From Bryobacterales bacterium (GTDB lineage Bacteria; Acidobacteriota; Terriglobia; Bryobacterales; Bryobacteraceae), in contig JAOAPP010000316.1 in the NCBI GenBank assembly GCA_025462985.1, positions 1 to 7,780 of the forward strand: a stretch of DNA of 7,780 bases, read 5' to 3'. Within the stretch, counting starts at the first letter, position 1. Every line of letters starts with the position of its first letter. Made by a program: the position numbers and the translations under genes. Positions 1 through 7,251 of this stretch are shown one piece after another. Under the pieces are notes generated by a model. It saw only the letters and a list, made by a program, of their open reading frames with translations. It ran no database searches and was not told where the DNA came from.

Positions 1-1
1 T

Positions 2-2695
2 CCCAATGGCGATCTGTGGATCGGCTACTTCCACGGCGGTGTGAGTCTCTTGAGGAACGGGAGACTCATCAACTATACGGAGCGTGACGGGCTTCCGACC
101 GGCGCCGTTCGGAAATTGGCTCAGGAACCGGACGGAACAATTTGGGCGGCCGTGGTAGGCGGATTGGCGCGGTTTGACGGACAGCGCTGGCAATACATCA
201 GTAAGAGCTGGAACTTCCCCGCAAAATCGCCTTCCACCGTCGCCGTAGATGACGCAGGGACAGTCTGGGCTTGCGCCTGGTACGAGGGCGTCTTTTACCT
301 GCGAAAGGGCGAACGGCAATTCCGGCAGGTGGGATTCTCTCCAGTTCCGGGACGGGGTCCCGAGTTCGCGAAGGCGTCCAACGGCGCTATGTGGTTATGG
401 ACACCTGAAACATCGGCGATGTCGCGTTTTGCGCCACTGCCGGTTCTGGCGGCCGGGTCTCTGCCGAAGGCGCCGAAAGCAGACGGAACACTCATCATCG
501 ATCGCGATGGCTCCGCATGGATGGTTACCATGGACGATGGAATTCGACGGATTCCCGTTTCCGACCGATTCCTGGCCACACGGGTTGCGGATTCCGATCC
601 GGCTGTAGAGAGATTTTCTCGAAAAGACGGCCTGTCCGCCCGTAGCGCCAACACCCTGCTTCAGGATCGGGAAGGTAACGTATGGGTAGGCACCGACCGC
701 GGTCTGGATCGTTTTCGTCGACGCAACCTGTCGTGGACTTCCCTGGAACCTGCTTCGATTTATGGATTAACGTTGGCGGCCCGTAGCGGGGGCGACATTT
801 GGGCCGGCACAGTCGAAGCGTTGATCGACGTCGGGAGTCATTCGATCGTTCGCGGCGGTCCCAAGTGGGCGGATTTCATGTATCGGGATTCCGACGGGAG
901 CTTGTGGCTCTGGGGCGGCGACGGGAACTCGAAATGTCTGTGGCATTGGACGGGCGGCTCATTCCACAAAGTGGCTTTGCCATATGCTACGGCAGTTAAG
1001 GCTATGGCGAGAGACGGGTCGAGTCATTTGTGGGTCTCTATCCTTGGCCAAGGCGTATTTCAACAGACTGGCGACGGCTGGAATCTGGTGGAGATATTGA
1101 AGGGTCAACCGGACATGACAGCGTTCGCAGCTCTAGGCGATACTGAAGGCCGCGTTTGGTTGTCGTATCCGGAGCGGAAGGTGGTGGCGCTTTGGGACAA
1201 CGGCAGGATTCAGGTATTCTCCTCAGAAAATGGATTGAAAATCGGAGCGGTGAGCGCTCTGGCCGGACGCGGTCAGGCAATCTGGGCAGGAGGAGAACAG
1301 GGACTGGCTTATTTCGTAAACGGCAGTTTTCGAACTCTGGAGCCCGCCGACAGTCAGGATTTTGGGAGCGTCGGGGGAATCGTCGACACCATCGCTCACG
1401 GTTTGTGGTTTAGCAACGGCACAGGGATTATCCATGTTCCGAAGGACGAAGTTCAGTCTGCTCTACAACACTCCGGTCACAAGGTGCGTTACGAGAGTTT
1501 CGATCTGATCAGCGATTTGACGGAAGCGCCGCAGGCCAACATTCTATCCTCCCCTGCGGTGGAAGGAAGCGACAGGATTCTCTGGTTCGGCACCCCGAAT
1601 GGGGTTCTGCGCGTTGACCCGTCGCACATCTACCGGAATCCTCTGGCGCCCGGTATCACGATTCGCTCCCTGGAGGCGAACCGCAAGTCCTACCCGGTGC
1701 ATGCCGCCATCACTCTGCCGCCGCACACCAGAAATCTCCGCATCGATTATTCCGTTTTGAGCCTGTCGATTCCCGAAAGAGTCCGCTCCCGTTATCGGCT
1801 GGAGGGGTCGGACCAGGACTGGCAGGATGGCGGCGCGCGAGGCCAGGCTCCCTTCAACAATCTGGGTCCGGGCACGTATACCTTCCATCTGGTCGGCTGC
1901 AATAACGACGGCGTTTGGAACCGAGTCGGCGCGCTACTCACCTTCACCATTCAGCCCGCCTTCTACCAGACCGCCTGGTTCCAATTTCTTTACGTCCTGG
2001 CCGTTGCCAGCCTGATCTGGTGTCTCTATCGGCTACGCCTCAGGCAAGTGACCGCCCGCGTGAAATTACGCTACAGCGAACGACTGGCCGAGCGCACGCG
2101 CATCGCGCGCGAGCTGCACGACACGCTTCTCCAAAGTCTGGCAGGAGTTTCCCTTCAGCTTGACGGTATTTCGAAGCAGGCTGCCACCGCGCCCGGACAA
2201 ACCGTGTCGCTGATCAGCCACGTTCGGGAGCAGGTGGACGCCTGCTTTCGCGAGGCACGAGTCAAAGTCTGGAACCTGCGGTCGCCGGCACTGGAGGAGC
2301 AAGGGCTGGCAGCAACCCTGAAGGAATTCTACGAAAGGGTTGGCCCCGCCAGCGCCGCCGCCTGCGAATTCCGGCTCATAGGGCAACCAAGGCCCTGTTC
2401 TCCCGAAGTGGAGGAAGAGATTCTGCGGATCGCTCAGGAGGCCACCAATAATGCCATCCGACACGCCAGCGCAAGTAAAATCGGCCTCGTCCTCGAGTAT
2501 GCTGAGAAATCATTGAACCTTTGTGTTTCGGATGATGGGCAGGGTTTCGACTTGGAAGAAGGCTATCGCAAGTCCGGCCACATGGGATTGAAGAATATGC
2601 AGGAACGCGCCGCCCAGATCCTTGGTAAGTGCAGAATTAGCACCGGGCGCGGGCGAGGCACTCAGATTGAAGTCCGCGTGCCCCTGCCTTCCTGA
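2..2695 (+). CDS. Propeller-type sensor histidine kinase (Reg_prop / Y_Y_Y / HisKA_3), 5' end outside window
   Basis: Membrane sensor kinase that autophosphorylates on histidine and should pass the phosphate to the response regulator 21 bp downstream. The frame is open from base 2. A GTG at 41 is only an internal codon, because the codons before it (PNGDLWIGYFHGG) already form a propeller blade. Counting from that GTG, blade motifs of the type DGxxW recur with Trp at 35, 76, 118, 160, 215, 254, 289, 331, 373, 415, 456 and 515, plus one before the GTG. Most are spaced about 41-42 residues, which suggests two seven-bladed propellers. A Y_Y_Y domain (about 564-640), one membrane helix (about 645-668), HisKA_3 with RELHDTLLQSL (phospho-His 693), and HATPase_c with N-box QEATNNAIRHA (about 799), DDGQGF (831) and GHMGLKNM (846) follow. 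The propellers are therefore predicted to be periplasmic. The signal peptide must lie upstream of the window. The ligand is unknown. Confidence 0.96.
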   Translation, partial: PNGDLWIGYFHGGVSLLRNGRLINYTERDGLPTGAVRKLAQEPDGTIWAAVVGGLARFDGQRWQYISKSWNFPAKSPSTVAVDDAGTVWACAWYEGVFYLRKGERQFRQVGFSPVPGRGPEFAKASNGAMWLWTPETSAMSRFAPLPVLAAGSLPKAPKADGTLIIDRDGSAWMVTMDDGIRRIPVSDRFLATRVADSDPAVERFSRKDGLSARSANTLLQDREGNVWVGTDRGLDRFRRRNLSWTSLEPASIYGLTLAARSGGDIWAGTVEALIDVGSHSIVRGGPKWADFMYRDSDGSLWLWGGDGNSKCLWHWTGGSFHKVALPYATAVKAMARDGSSHLWVSILGQGVFQQTGDGWNLVEILKGQPDMTAFAALGDTEGRVWLSYPERKVVALWDNGRIQVFSSENGLKIGAVSALAGRGQAIWAGGEQGLAYFVNGSFRTLEPADSQDFGSVGGIVDTIAHGLWFSNGTGIIHVPKDEVQSALQHSGHKVRYESFDLISDLTEAPQANILSSPAVEGSDRILWFGTPNGVLRVDPSHIYRNPLAPGITIRSLEANRKSYPVHAAITLPPHTRNLRIDYSVLSLSIPERVRSRYRLEGSDQDWQDGGARGQAPFNNLGPGTYTFHLVGCNNDGVWNRVGALLTFTIQPAFYQTAWFQFLYVLAVASLIWCLYRLRLRQVTARVKLRYSERLAERTRIARELHDTLLQSLAGVSLQLDGISKQAATAPGQTVSLISHVREQVDACFREARVKVWNLRSPALEEQGLAATLKEFYERVGPASAAACEFRLIGQPRPCSPEVEEEILRIAQEATNNAIRHASASKIGLVLEYAEKSLNLCVSDDGQGFDLEEGYRKSGHMGLKNMQERAAQILGKCRISTGRGRGTQIEVRVPLPS

Positions 2696-2702
2696 AGCTT
2701 TC

Positions 2703-2708
2703 GGAGGG
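2703..2708 (+). promoter_or_regulatory. Ribosome binding site of the response regulator gene
   Basis: GGAGGG lies 8 nt before the ATG at 2717, within the 21-bp gap after the kinase stop codon. This supports translation from 2717 and co-transcription with the kinase gene. Confidence 0.8.
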
Positions 2709-2716
2709 CACCAAGC

Positions 2717-3334
2717 ATGATTCGAGTTCTGGTGATCGATGACCATCCGATGATACGGGCAGGCCTGACTGCCACGATAGATCCTGAGCCGGATATGACT
2801 GTGGTTGCATCGGCCGCCACCGGCCAGGAGGGGGTCGAATTGTACCGGCTGCACCGGCCGGATGTCACCCTCATGGATCTGAAGATGCCGGGAATGGGCG
2901 GTGTGGAGGCGATTCGCGGGATTCGCTCCGAATTTCCATCGGCCAAAATCGTCGTTCTGTCCACGTACCAGGGCGACGAAGACATCTATCGCGCGCTGGA
3001 TGCCGGCGCCGTCACATATCTTCTCAAGGATACGCTTGCCGAGAAAATGCCGGGCGTCATTCGCGATGTCGCCGGCGGTGGGCGGCCCATCCCGCCGGAT
3101 GTGACGCGAAAACTTACGGATCGCATGTTCCAGCCTGCGCTCACCAATCGGGAAGTCGAGGTGATTCAACTGTTGGCGCTGGGCATGCGCAACAAGGAAG
3201 TTGCCGCGGAATTGCATATCAGTGAAGAGACTGCCCAAGGTCATGTGAAGAATATCCTGGCCAAGTTATCCGTGCACGACCGTACAGAGGCGGTCGCGGT
3301 AGCGGTTCGGCGCGGCATTGTCCACCTGGATTAG
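2717..3334 (+). CDS. NarL/FixJ-family response regulator (REC + LuxR-type HTH)
   Basis: DNA-binding response regulator of 205 aa, the normal length for the NarL/FixJ family. The receiver domain (about 2-118) has the acidic pair D8-D9, phospho-acceptor D54 in LMDLKMPGMGG, S82/T83 after strand 4 and invariant K104 in YLLKD. A short linker leads to a LuxR-type helix-turn-helix (about 142-202) starting LTNREVEV, with recognition-helix region SEETAQGHVKNIL and the usual KLSVHDRTEAV tail. Alanine and glutamine in TAQGHVKNI replace the more common TVK residues, a small variation in the recognition helix. The gene starts 21 bp after the propeller kinase and has a strong ribosome binding site, so the two are almost certainly an operon and a cognate pair. 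HisKA_3 kinases classically partner with NarL-type regulators. Its target promoters cannot be told from this window. Confidence 0.97.
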   Translation: MIRVLVIDDHPMIRAGLTATIDPEPDMTVVASAATGQEGVELYRLHRPDVTLMDLKMPGMGGVEAIRGIRSEFPSAKIVVLSTYQGDEDIYRALDAGAVTYLLKDTLAEKMPGVIRDVAGGGRPIPPDVTRKLTDRMFQPALTNREVEVIQLLALGMRNKEVAAELHISEETAQGHVKNILAKLSVHDRTEAVAVAVRRGIVHLD

Positions 3335-3454
3335 TTCGCGGCGTAACGCAATCGTCACTTTCCACCCCTGATTTCAGGCATGTCTGGGCCACCCGAATGA
3401 GGTGGCGAAAAACCAACCGGCTTGGGGATATCCTCCCGGGAATTGCCGATCTAT

Positions 3455-3466
3455 TCTGCTAGCAGA
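3455..3466. repeat. Perfect 12-bp palindrome, possible operator
   Basis: TCTGCTAGCAGA is a perfect palindrome 53 bp before the ATG at 3519, a location suitable for a dimeric regulator. A 12-bp palindrome is expected by chance about twice in a window of this size, so only its position upstream of a regulatory gene makes it worth noting. Confidence 0.25.
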
Positions 3467-3508
3467 TCCCAAGACGCGTATTTCGGACAAGCACAGAACG
3501 GCGAGATC

Positions 3509-3515
3509 GGAGGGG
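3509..3515 (+). promoter_or_regulatory. Ribosome binding site fixing the start of the sigma-54 activator
   Basis: GGAGGGG lies just before two consecutive in-frame ATG codons (3519 and 3522), with the GGAGG core ending 5 or 8 nt ahead of them. It decides the start. The in-frame GTG at 3402 has no such signal, and the 39 residues between look non-domain-like. Confidence 0.8.
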
Positions 3516-3518
3516 ACA

Positions 3519-4595
3519 ATGATGTTAAGTACGTTCCAGCGTAGCGACAGTACCGCTGTCGCGAACCAATCCAGCGATCAACATGGAATTATCGGCAGCA
3601 GTGCGGCTATACGGGCGGTAATGACGGACGTGGCTCTTGTAGCGCCGACGGATTCAACCGTGCTCATAGAGGGCGAGACCGGTACCGGAAAGGAGCTCTT
3701 TGCCCGGGCTATCCACACGCTGAGCGAGCGCAGGGGTCCGCTGGTGACCGTGAACTGCGCCGCCATTCCAGCGTCATTACTGGAGAGCGAATTGTTCGGC
3801 CACGAGAGGGGCGCATTTACGGGAGCTTTCACCCAGCGCACCGGCCGTTTCGAGGCCGCCAACCACGGCACGCTCTTCCTGGACGAAATCGGGGACATGC
3901 CCCTGGAGCTGCAAGCCAAGTTACTTCGCGTATTGCAGGAGCAATCTTTCGAGCGATTGGGCAGCTCCCGCACGTGTCACGTAGATGTCCGGGTGATTGC
4001 GGCGACGAATCGGGACCTCGCAACAATGGTCGAGAACAATGAATTTCGTGCGGACCTGTTCTACCGGTTGAGCGTGTTTCCGATTTCGCTGCCGCCGTTG
4101 CGTCAACGGCGTGAGGACATCCCGGCCCTGACGCGCTACTTCGTTCCGAAATTCGCGGAGCGCCTTAATCGGGTGGTGGAGGACATTCCGCTGGAGACGC
4201 TGGCGGCAATGGTTGCGTTCGATTGGCCCGGCAACATCCGACAACTTCAGAATTTTATCGAGCATGGCCTCATTATTTCCCCAGGCCCGGTGTTTCAGCC
4301 TGATTTGAGCCAGCTATCAAGCCCGGTGTTTCAGCGTGATTTGAGCCAGCTACACCGTGCTCCGGACAATTCGGCTATCAGCGCGGGGACGCTGGATGGA
4401 GCTACACGGCGCCACATCCTTGATGTGCTGAGGGAGACGAATGGCGTAGTCGGAGGAGCGGATGGCGCAGCCGCGCGGCTCGGGGTTGCTCGCACCACGC
4501 TGATCGCTAAAATGAAACGTCTTGGAATCGAGACCGAAAAGCGGCGGCCCTGGAAGCCCGGCGATTTCGAGCAGGCGTCTGCAACGGTGGCATGA
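3519..4595 (+). CDS. Sigma-54-dependent AAA+ activator (FhlA-like C-terminus, no sensory domain)
   Basis: Bacterial enhancer-binding protein that uses ATP to open sigma-54 RNA polymerase promoters. From the ATG at 3519 it has 358 aa. The AAA+ domain fills about 22-252: Walker A GETGTGKE (K58), the sigma-54 contact loop GAFTGA (98-103), Walker [10 protein letters not shown] (D122-E123), ATNRDL (162-167), arginine-finger region FRADLFYRL (R178, R184) and sensor [10 protein letters not shown] (R241). A Fis-type HTH lies at about 297-336; its [25 protein letters not shown] region resembles the FhlA family. All catalytic motifs are intact, so it should be active. Only about 22 residues precede the AAA+ domain. 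There is no receiver, GAF or PAS domain, so activity would be set by abundance or a partner protein, as in PspF. The linker (about 256-279) holds a 12-residue tandem duplication. Target genes are unknown; the neighbours show no -24/-12 promoter. Confidence 0.95.
   Translation: MMLSTFQRSDSTAVANQSSDQHGIIGSSAAIRAVMTDVALVAPTDSTVLIEGETGTGKELFARAIHTLSERRGPLVTVNCAAIPASLLESELFGHERGAFTGAFTQRTGRFEAANHGTLFLDEIGDMPLELQAKLLRVLQEQSFERLGSSRTCHVDVRVIAATNRDLATMVENNEFRADLFYRLSVFPISLPPLRQRREDIPALTRYFVPKFAERLNRVVEDIPLETLAAMVAFDWPGNIRQLQNFIEHGLIISPGPVFQPDLSQLSSPVFQRDLSQLHRAPDNSAISAGTLDGATRRHILDVLRETNGVVGGADGAAARLGVARTTLIAKMKRLGIETEKRRPWKPGDFEQASATVA
4285..4352. repeat. 36-bp in-frame tandem duplication inside the sigma-54 activator
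   Basis: Copy 1 runs 4285-4320 and copy 2 starts at 4321 with a period of 36 bp. The matched part is 32 bp (4285-4316 against 4321-4352) with a single difference, C at 4300 against G at 4336. It encodes the repeated residues SPVFQ(P/R)DLSQL between the AAA+ and HTH domains. The near identity at DNA level points to a recent duplication, and the 12-codon unit keeps the reading frame. Confidence 0.95.
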
Positions 4596-4601
4596 GGAAT
4601 T

Positions 4602-4627
4602 CTGTATTGCGAGAAAGGAAAATACAG
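4602..4627. repeat. Inverted repeat in the convergent gap, weak terminator candidate
   Basis: CTGTATT (4602-4608) and AATACAG (4621-4627) pair as a perfect 7-bp stem with a 12-nt loop, 7 bp after the activator stop codon. The stem is AT-rich and no T-run follows on either strand, so intrinsic termination is doubtful. The rest of the 123-bp gap (4596-4718) between the two convergent genes holds nothing recognisable. Confidence 0.35.
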
Positions 4628-4718
4628 GTTATGGCAACAGATCGGGTAGCCATCAACGCTTCGAGGCTGATATGTCTCTGAATCGTTTCGGTAAACAGCA
4701 GTCGGCAACTGCACCGCA

Positions 4719-5600
4719 TCACGCCCGCTCGGAAGATATCTGCCGGATCCATTTGATAAACGCTTTCTGCGCGGTTCCGGCCGAGTGGCGGCGAACCCGC
4801 ATATACCCGACCCTCCGATAGGCCTCCCGATCCAGTTGGAGGAACACGCAACCGCTTCCGCTTTGTGCAGCCATCTGAGGAATGAGCGAAATACCGAATC
4901 CAGCAGCAACCAGCGGCAGGATGCTGGAGAACTGATCGGTCTCAAAGATCCCCTGCAGATCTGTCCGGGCCCGAGTGCAAACAGTCAAAGCATTATCGCG
5001 AAAGCAGTGCCCTTCTTTAAGTAGCAGGAGTCTTTCCTGGTCTAAATCACGAAAACTCACGCAGGCGTCCTCTGCCAGTCGATGTCTTTCATTGATAGCA
5101 ACCAGAATCGGTTCCCTAAATAGATCGCTGCATACAACGTCGGGGTTATGGACCGGAGGGCTGACAATTGCGACGTCAATCTCTCCTGTCTGCAGCAGCA
5201 CAACCAGATTGGGTGTGATGTCCTCAAGGAGTCGCAGTTCGACATCGGGATACGCGGCGGCGAACCTGCTGACAGAAGGCGCCAGAAAATAAGGCATGAT
5301 GGTCGGGATGCAGCCAACGGTCAACCGGCCGGCAACGCCGCGCTGCAGTGATTCCACGGACGTTCGGGCTCCCGCCACCTGACGCAGAATTTCGAGTGCC
5401 TGAGGCAGGAGTGTTTTCCCGGACTCCGTCAGCCGGACTCCGCGTCCGAGCCTGTCGAACAATCGCGCTCCCAGGCTTGTTTCCAGTCGGACAATCTGCT
5501 GAGAAAGCGACGGCTGGGCGATTCCTTCCTGTTCTGCCGCCTTCGTAAAGCTGCCCGTCTGCGCCACGGCGCAGAAGTACCGCAGTTGGTGGATCTCCAT
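4719..5600 (-). CDS. oxyR: OxyR-type LysR-family peroxide sensor and regulator
   Basis: Cytoplasmic transcription factor that senses hydrogen peroxide by forming a disulfide and then activates antioxidant genes. It has 293 aa (E. coli OxyR has 305). The N-terminal winged HTH (about 1-60) reads [24 protein letters not shown] and [13 protein letters not shown] residues typical of LysR proteins. The substrate-binding-like domain (about 90-290) contains [14 protein letters not shown]. Its two cysteines fall at 199 and 208, the same numbers and spacing as the E. coli redox pair, with H198, D202 and T100 also at matching positions. This is strong evidence for a true peroxide sensor rather than a generic LysR protein. 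It is transcribed divergently from the catalase gene, its natural target, and an OxyR-like site begins 5 bp upstream of its own start codon, implying autoregulation. No clear Shine-Dalgarno sequence precedes this ATG, so translation may be weak or leaderless. The C-terminus is slightly shorter than in E. coli. Confidence 0.94.
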   Translation of the reverse strand: MEIHQLRYFCAVAQTGSFTKAAEQEGIAQPSLSQQIVRLETSLGARLFDRLGRGVRLTESGKTLLPQALEILRQVAGARTSVESLQRGVAGRLTVGCIPTIMPYFLAPSVSRFAAAYPDVELRLLEDITPNLVVLLQTGEIDVAIVSPPVHNPDVVCSDLFREPILVAINERHRLAEDACVSFRDLDQERLLLLKEGHCFRDNALTVCTRARTDLQGIFETDQFSSILPLVAAGFGISLIPQMAAQSGSGCVFLQLDREAYRRVGYMRVRRHSAGTAQKAFIKWIRQISSERA

Positions 5601-5605
5601 CGTGT

Positions 5606-5642
5606 ATAGCTTCAGCCTATCTCACCTATAGGCGCCACGCTC
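5606..5642. promoter_or_regulatory. OxyR operator between oxyR and the catalase gene
   Basis: ATAG (5606-5609), 7 nt, CTAT (5617-5620), 7 nt, ATAG (5628-5631) reproduces three of the four quarter-sites of the known OxyR consensus (ATAG-N7-CTAT repeated after N7) with exact spacing. The fourth position (5639-5642) reads GCTC and is degenerate. The first pair also forms the LysR T-N11-A motif. It lies immediately upstream of the proposed catalase -35 and within 5 bp of the oxyR start codon, suited to activating one gene and repressing the other. Confidence 0.8.
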
Positions 5643-5671
5643 TTCTACGGGCGGGATTGGGACAGTATCAT
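5643..5671 (+). promoter_or_regulatory. Proposed catalase promoter
   Basis: A poor -35 (TTCTAC, 5643-5648), a 17-nt spacer and a fair -10 (TATCAT, 5666-5671) directly follow the OxyR site. A weak -35 next to an activator site is usual for activator-dependent promoters. Transcription would start near 5678-5680, giving a leader of only about 20 nt. Confidence 0.45.
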
Positions 5672-5681
5672 GAGGTGTATC

Positions 5682-5687
5682 AAGGAG
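5682..5687 (+). promoter_or_regulatory. Ribosome binding site of the catalase gene
   Basis: AAGGAG sits 11 nt before the ATG at 5699, slightly long but acceptable. It favours this start over the in-frame TTG at 5657, which would place the proposed promoter and this site inside the coding region. Confidence 0.7.
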
Positions 5688-5698
5688 ATGAGAAATAC

Positions 5699-7189
5699 AT
5701 GGCAGTAGACAAACCGAAGCAACAGCAGTGCCCCGTAATGACCACGAATGCGGGCAGACCGGTCGGCGACAATCAGAATTCAGTGACGGTCGGCCCTCGG
5801 GGTCCCGTACTGATGGAAGACTATCTCCTGTTCGAGAAAATGGCGAACTTCAATCGGGAGAGGATTCCAGAGCGGGTCGTTCACGCTAAAGGCGCCGGAG
5901 CATACGGCACCTTCACGGTGACCCAAGATATCAGGACCTACACGACGGCAAAGCTGTTCGACAAGATCGGAAAGAAAACCGATGTCCTCGCACGTTTTTC
6001 CACCGTTGCCGGCGAGAAGGGGTCTGCCGACACCGCGCGCGATCCGCGTGGCTTCGCAGTCAAGTTCTACACCGAAGAAGGCAACTGGGACATGACGGGC
6101 AACAACACCCCGGTTTTCTTCGTTCGCGATCCGCTGAAATTCGGTGACTTCATCCATTCCCAGAAGCGAGTCCCCCAAACGAATCTTCGCTCTCCCGAAG
6201 TGATGTGGGACTTCTGGTCACTTTCCCCGGAATCGCTGCACCAGGTCACGACCCTTTTCTCGGACCGCGGCACTCCGGACGGCTACCGTCACATGCACGG
6301 CTTTTCAAGCCATACCTTCAGCCTCATCAACGCGGAGAATGAGCGCTTCTGGGTGAAGTGGCATTTCTTGACGCAACAGGGCATCAAGAACCTGACCGCT
6401 GAACAGGCCGATCGTCTTGCCGGTGAAGATCCGGACTACGCGACTCGTGATCTCTACCAGGCGATCGAGAACAAGGACTTCCCCAAATGGAAGGTCTACA
6501 TCCAGGCGATGCCGGAAGCCGAAGCCGACAGCTATAAGGTCAATCCGTTCGATCTGACAAAGGTCTGGTCGCACAAGGACCATCCGCTGATCGAAGTCGG
6601 AGTGATGGAACTCAATCGCAATCCGAAGAACTACTTCGCCGAGATTGAGCAAGCCGCATTCTCTCCCGTCAACATCGTGCCAGGAATGGGCTATTCACCG
6701 GATAAGATGCTCCAGGCGCGTCTTATCAGCTACCCGGATGCTCATCGCTATCGGCTGGGAACCAATTTTGAAACGCTTCCGGTAAACCGGCCGCAGTGCC
6801 CGGTCCATACCTATAACCGGGACGGGTTCATGCGCTTTGACGATAACGGCGGCGACGGACCGAACTACGAACCCAACAGTTTTGGCGGTCCAGCAGAGAG
6901 TCACCGGTTCCGCGAACTTCGTTACCGTGCACAAGGTGACATCGGCCGCTACGACCACAGAGAAGGAAATGACGATTATCGCCAGGCCGGCGATCTTTAC
7001 CGCCTGCTGTCAGCGGAAGAGAAGAACCGGCTCATCCAGAACATTGTCGGGCATATGAGCGGGGTTTCGGAGCGCATCCAGCGTCTCCAGGTAAGCCATT
7101 TCACAAAGGCCGACCCTGAATATGGCCGTCGCATCGCCGAAGGACTCGGTCTGAAAATCCAAGAAGGCGAACTGGTGGGAGCGAAATAG
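5699..7189 (+). CDS. katA: Monofunctional haem catalase, small-subunit type
   Basis: Cytoplasmic enzyme that converts hydrogen peroxide to water and oxygen. From the ATG at 5699 it has 496 aa, normal for small-subunit (probably clade 3) catalases, and there is no signal peptide. The active site is complete: distal His62 in [12 protein letters not shown], Ser101 in RFSTVAGE, distal Asn135 in [14 protein letters not shown], the conserved segments [12 protein letters not shown] and FIHSQKR, and the proximal haem-ligand Tyr345 in [14 protein letters not shown], with Arg341 beside it. The C-terminus lacks the extra flavodoxin-like domain of large-subunit catalases. It is divergent from oxyR, with an OxyR-type site in the shared 98-bp region, so peroxide induction is expected. 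A hairpin terminator follows 20 bp after the stop, so it is probably transcribed alone. The symbol katA follows the usual name for this type; the family call itself is very secure. Confidence 0.98.
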   Translation: MAVDKPKQQQCPVMTTNAGRPVGDNQNSVTVGPRGPVLMEDYLLFEKMANFNRERIPERVVHAKGAGAYGTFTVTQDIRTYTTAKLFDKIGKKTDVLARFSTVAGEKGSADTARDPRGFAVKFYTEEGNWDMTGNNTPVFFVRDPLKFGDFIHSQKRVPQTNLRSPEVMWDFWSLSPESLHQVTTLFSDRGTPDGYRHMHGFSSHTFSLINAENERFWVKWHFLTQQGIKNLTAEQADRLAGEDPDYATRDLYQAIENKDFPKWKVYIQAMPEAEADSYKVNPFDLTKVWSHKDHPLIEVGVMELNRNPKNYFAEIEQAAFSPVNIVPGMGYSPDKMLQARLISYPDAHRYRLGTNFETLPVNRPQCPVHTYNRDGFMRFDDNGGDGPNYEPNSFGGPAESHRFRELRYRAQGDIGRYDHREGNDDYRQAGDLYRLLSAEEKNRLIQNIVGHMSGVSERIQRLQVSHFTKADPEYGRRIAEGLGLKIQEGELVGAK

Positions 7190-7208
7190 TCGCTTTTGCA
7201 ACCCAGCG

Positions 7209-7231
7209 AAGGGACGCCGACCGCGTCCCTT
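7209..7231. terminator. Hairpin terminator shared by two convergent genes
   Basis: AAGGGACGC (7209-7217) and GCGTCCCTT (7223-7231) form a perfect 9-bp stem with a 5-nt loop, 19 bp after the catalase stop. On the plus strand it is followed by the AT-rich ATTGAGCATTTATTG rather than a clean T-run. It is the only strong hairpin in the 62-bp gap and could also stop transcription from the minus-strand gene. Confidence 0.75.
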
Positions 7232-7251
7232 ATTGAGCATTTATTGAGGCA

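Larger units (their letters stand above)
3335..3518. other. 184-bp intergenic region before the sigma-54 activator
   Basis: There is no convincing gene here. It holds a 6-bp stem with a 7-nt loop (GCCACC at 3388-3393, GGTGGC at 3401-3406) with no following T-run, so it is a poor terminator. It also contains the short palindromes GGATATCC and TCCCGGGA (about 3426-3440) and a 12-bp palindrome at 3455-3466. A promoter for the downstream gene probably lies here, but no clear sigma-70 pair (-35/-10) or sigma-54 pair (-24/-12) can be picked out. Confidence 0.5.

Noticed and set aside
2510..3244. Open frame of 244 codons on the minus strand across the end of the kinase and the response regulator.
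   Set aside because: It lies antisense to two genes with clear family motifs, its translation resembles no domain, and long antisense frames are common in GC-rich coding DNA.
3388..3406. Hairpin after the response regulator as an intrinsic terminator.
   Set aside because: The stem is only 6 bp, followed by A-rich rather than T-rich sequence on the plus strand.
3402..3518. Earlier GTG start for the sigma-54 activator adding 39 residues.
   Set aside because: There is no ribosome binding site before it and the added residues show no domain; GGAGGGG just before 3519 is a much better signal.
4631..4681. 16-residue ORF starting MATDRVAINA in the convergent gap.
   Set aside because: It has no good ribosome binding site, is too short to judge, and shows no recognisable family.
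5657..5698. Earlier TTG start for the catalase gene adding 14 residues.
   Set aside because: It overlaps the likely promoter and ribosome binding site, and the first residues are unlike catalase N-termini.
5601..5698. Sigma-54 (-24/-12) promoter for the catalase gene, which would link it to the neighbouring activator.
   Set aside because: No GG-N10-GC pair with the flanking consensus was found; the OxyR site explains the region better.
5670..5708. 12-codon upstream ORF overlapping the catalase start.
   Set aside because: Its first ATG is probably upstream of the transcription start and has no ribosome binding site; the second ATG (5688) abuts AAGGAG too closely.
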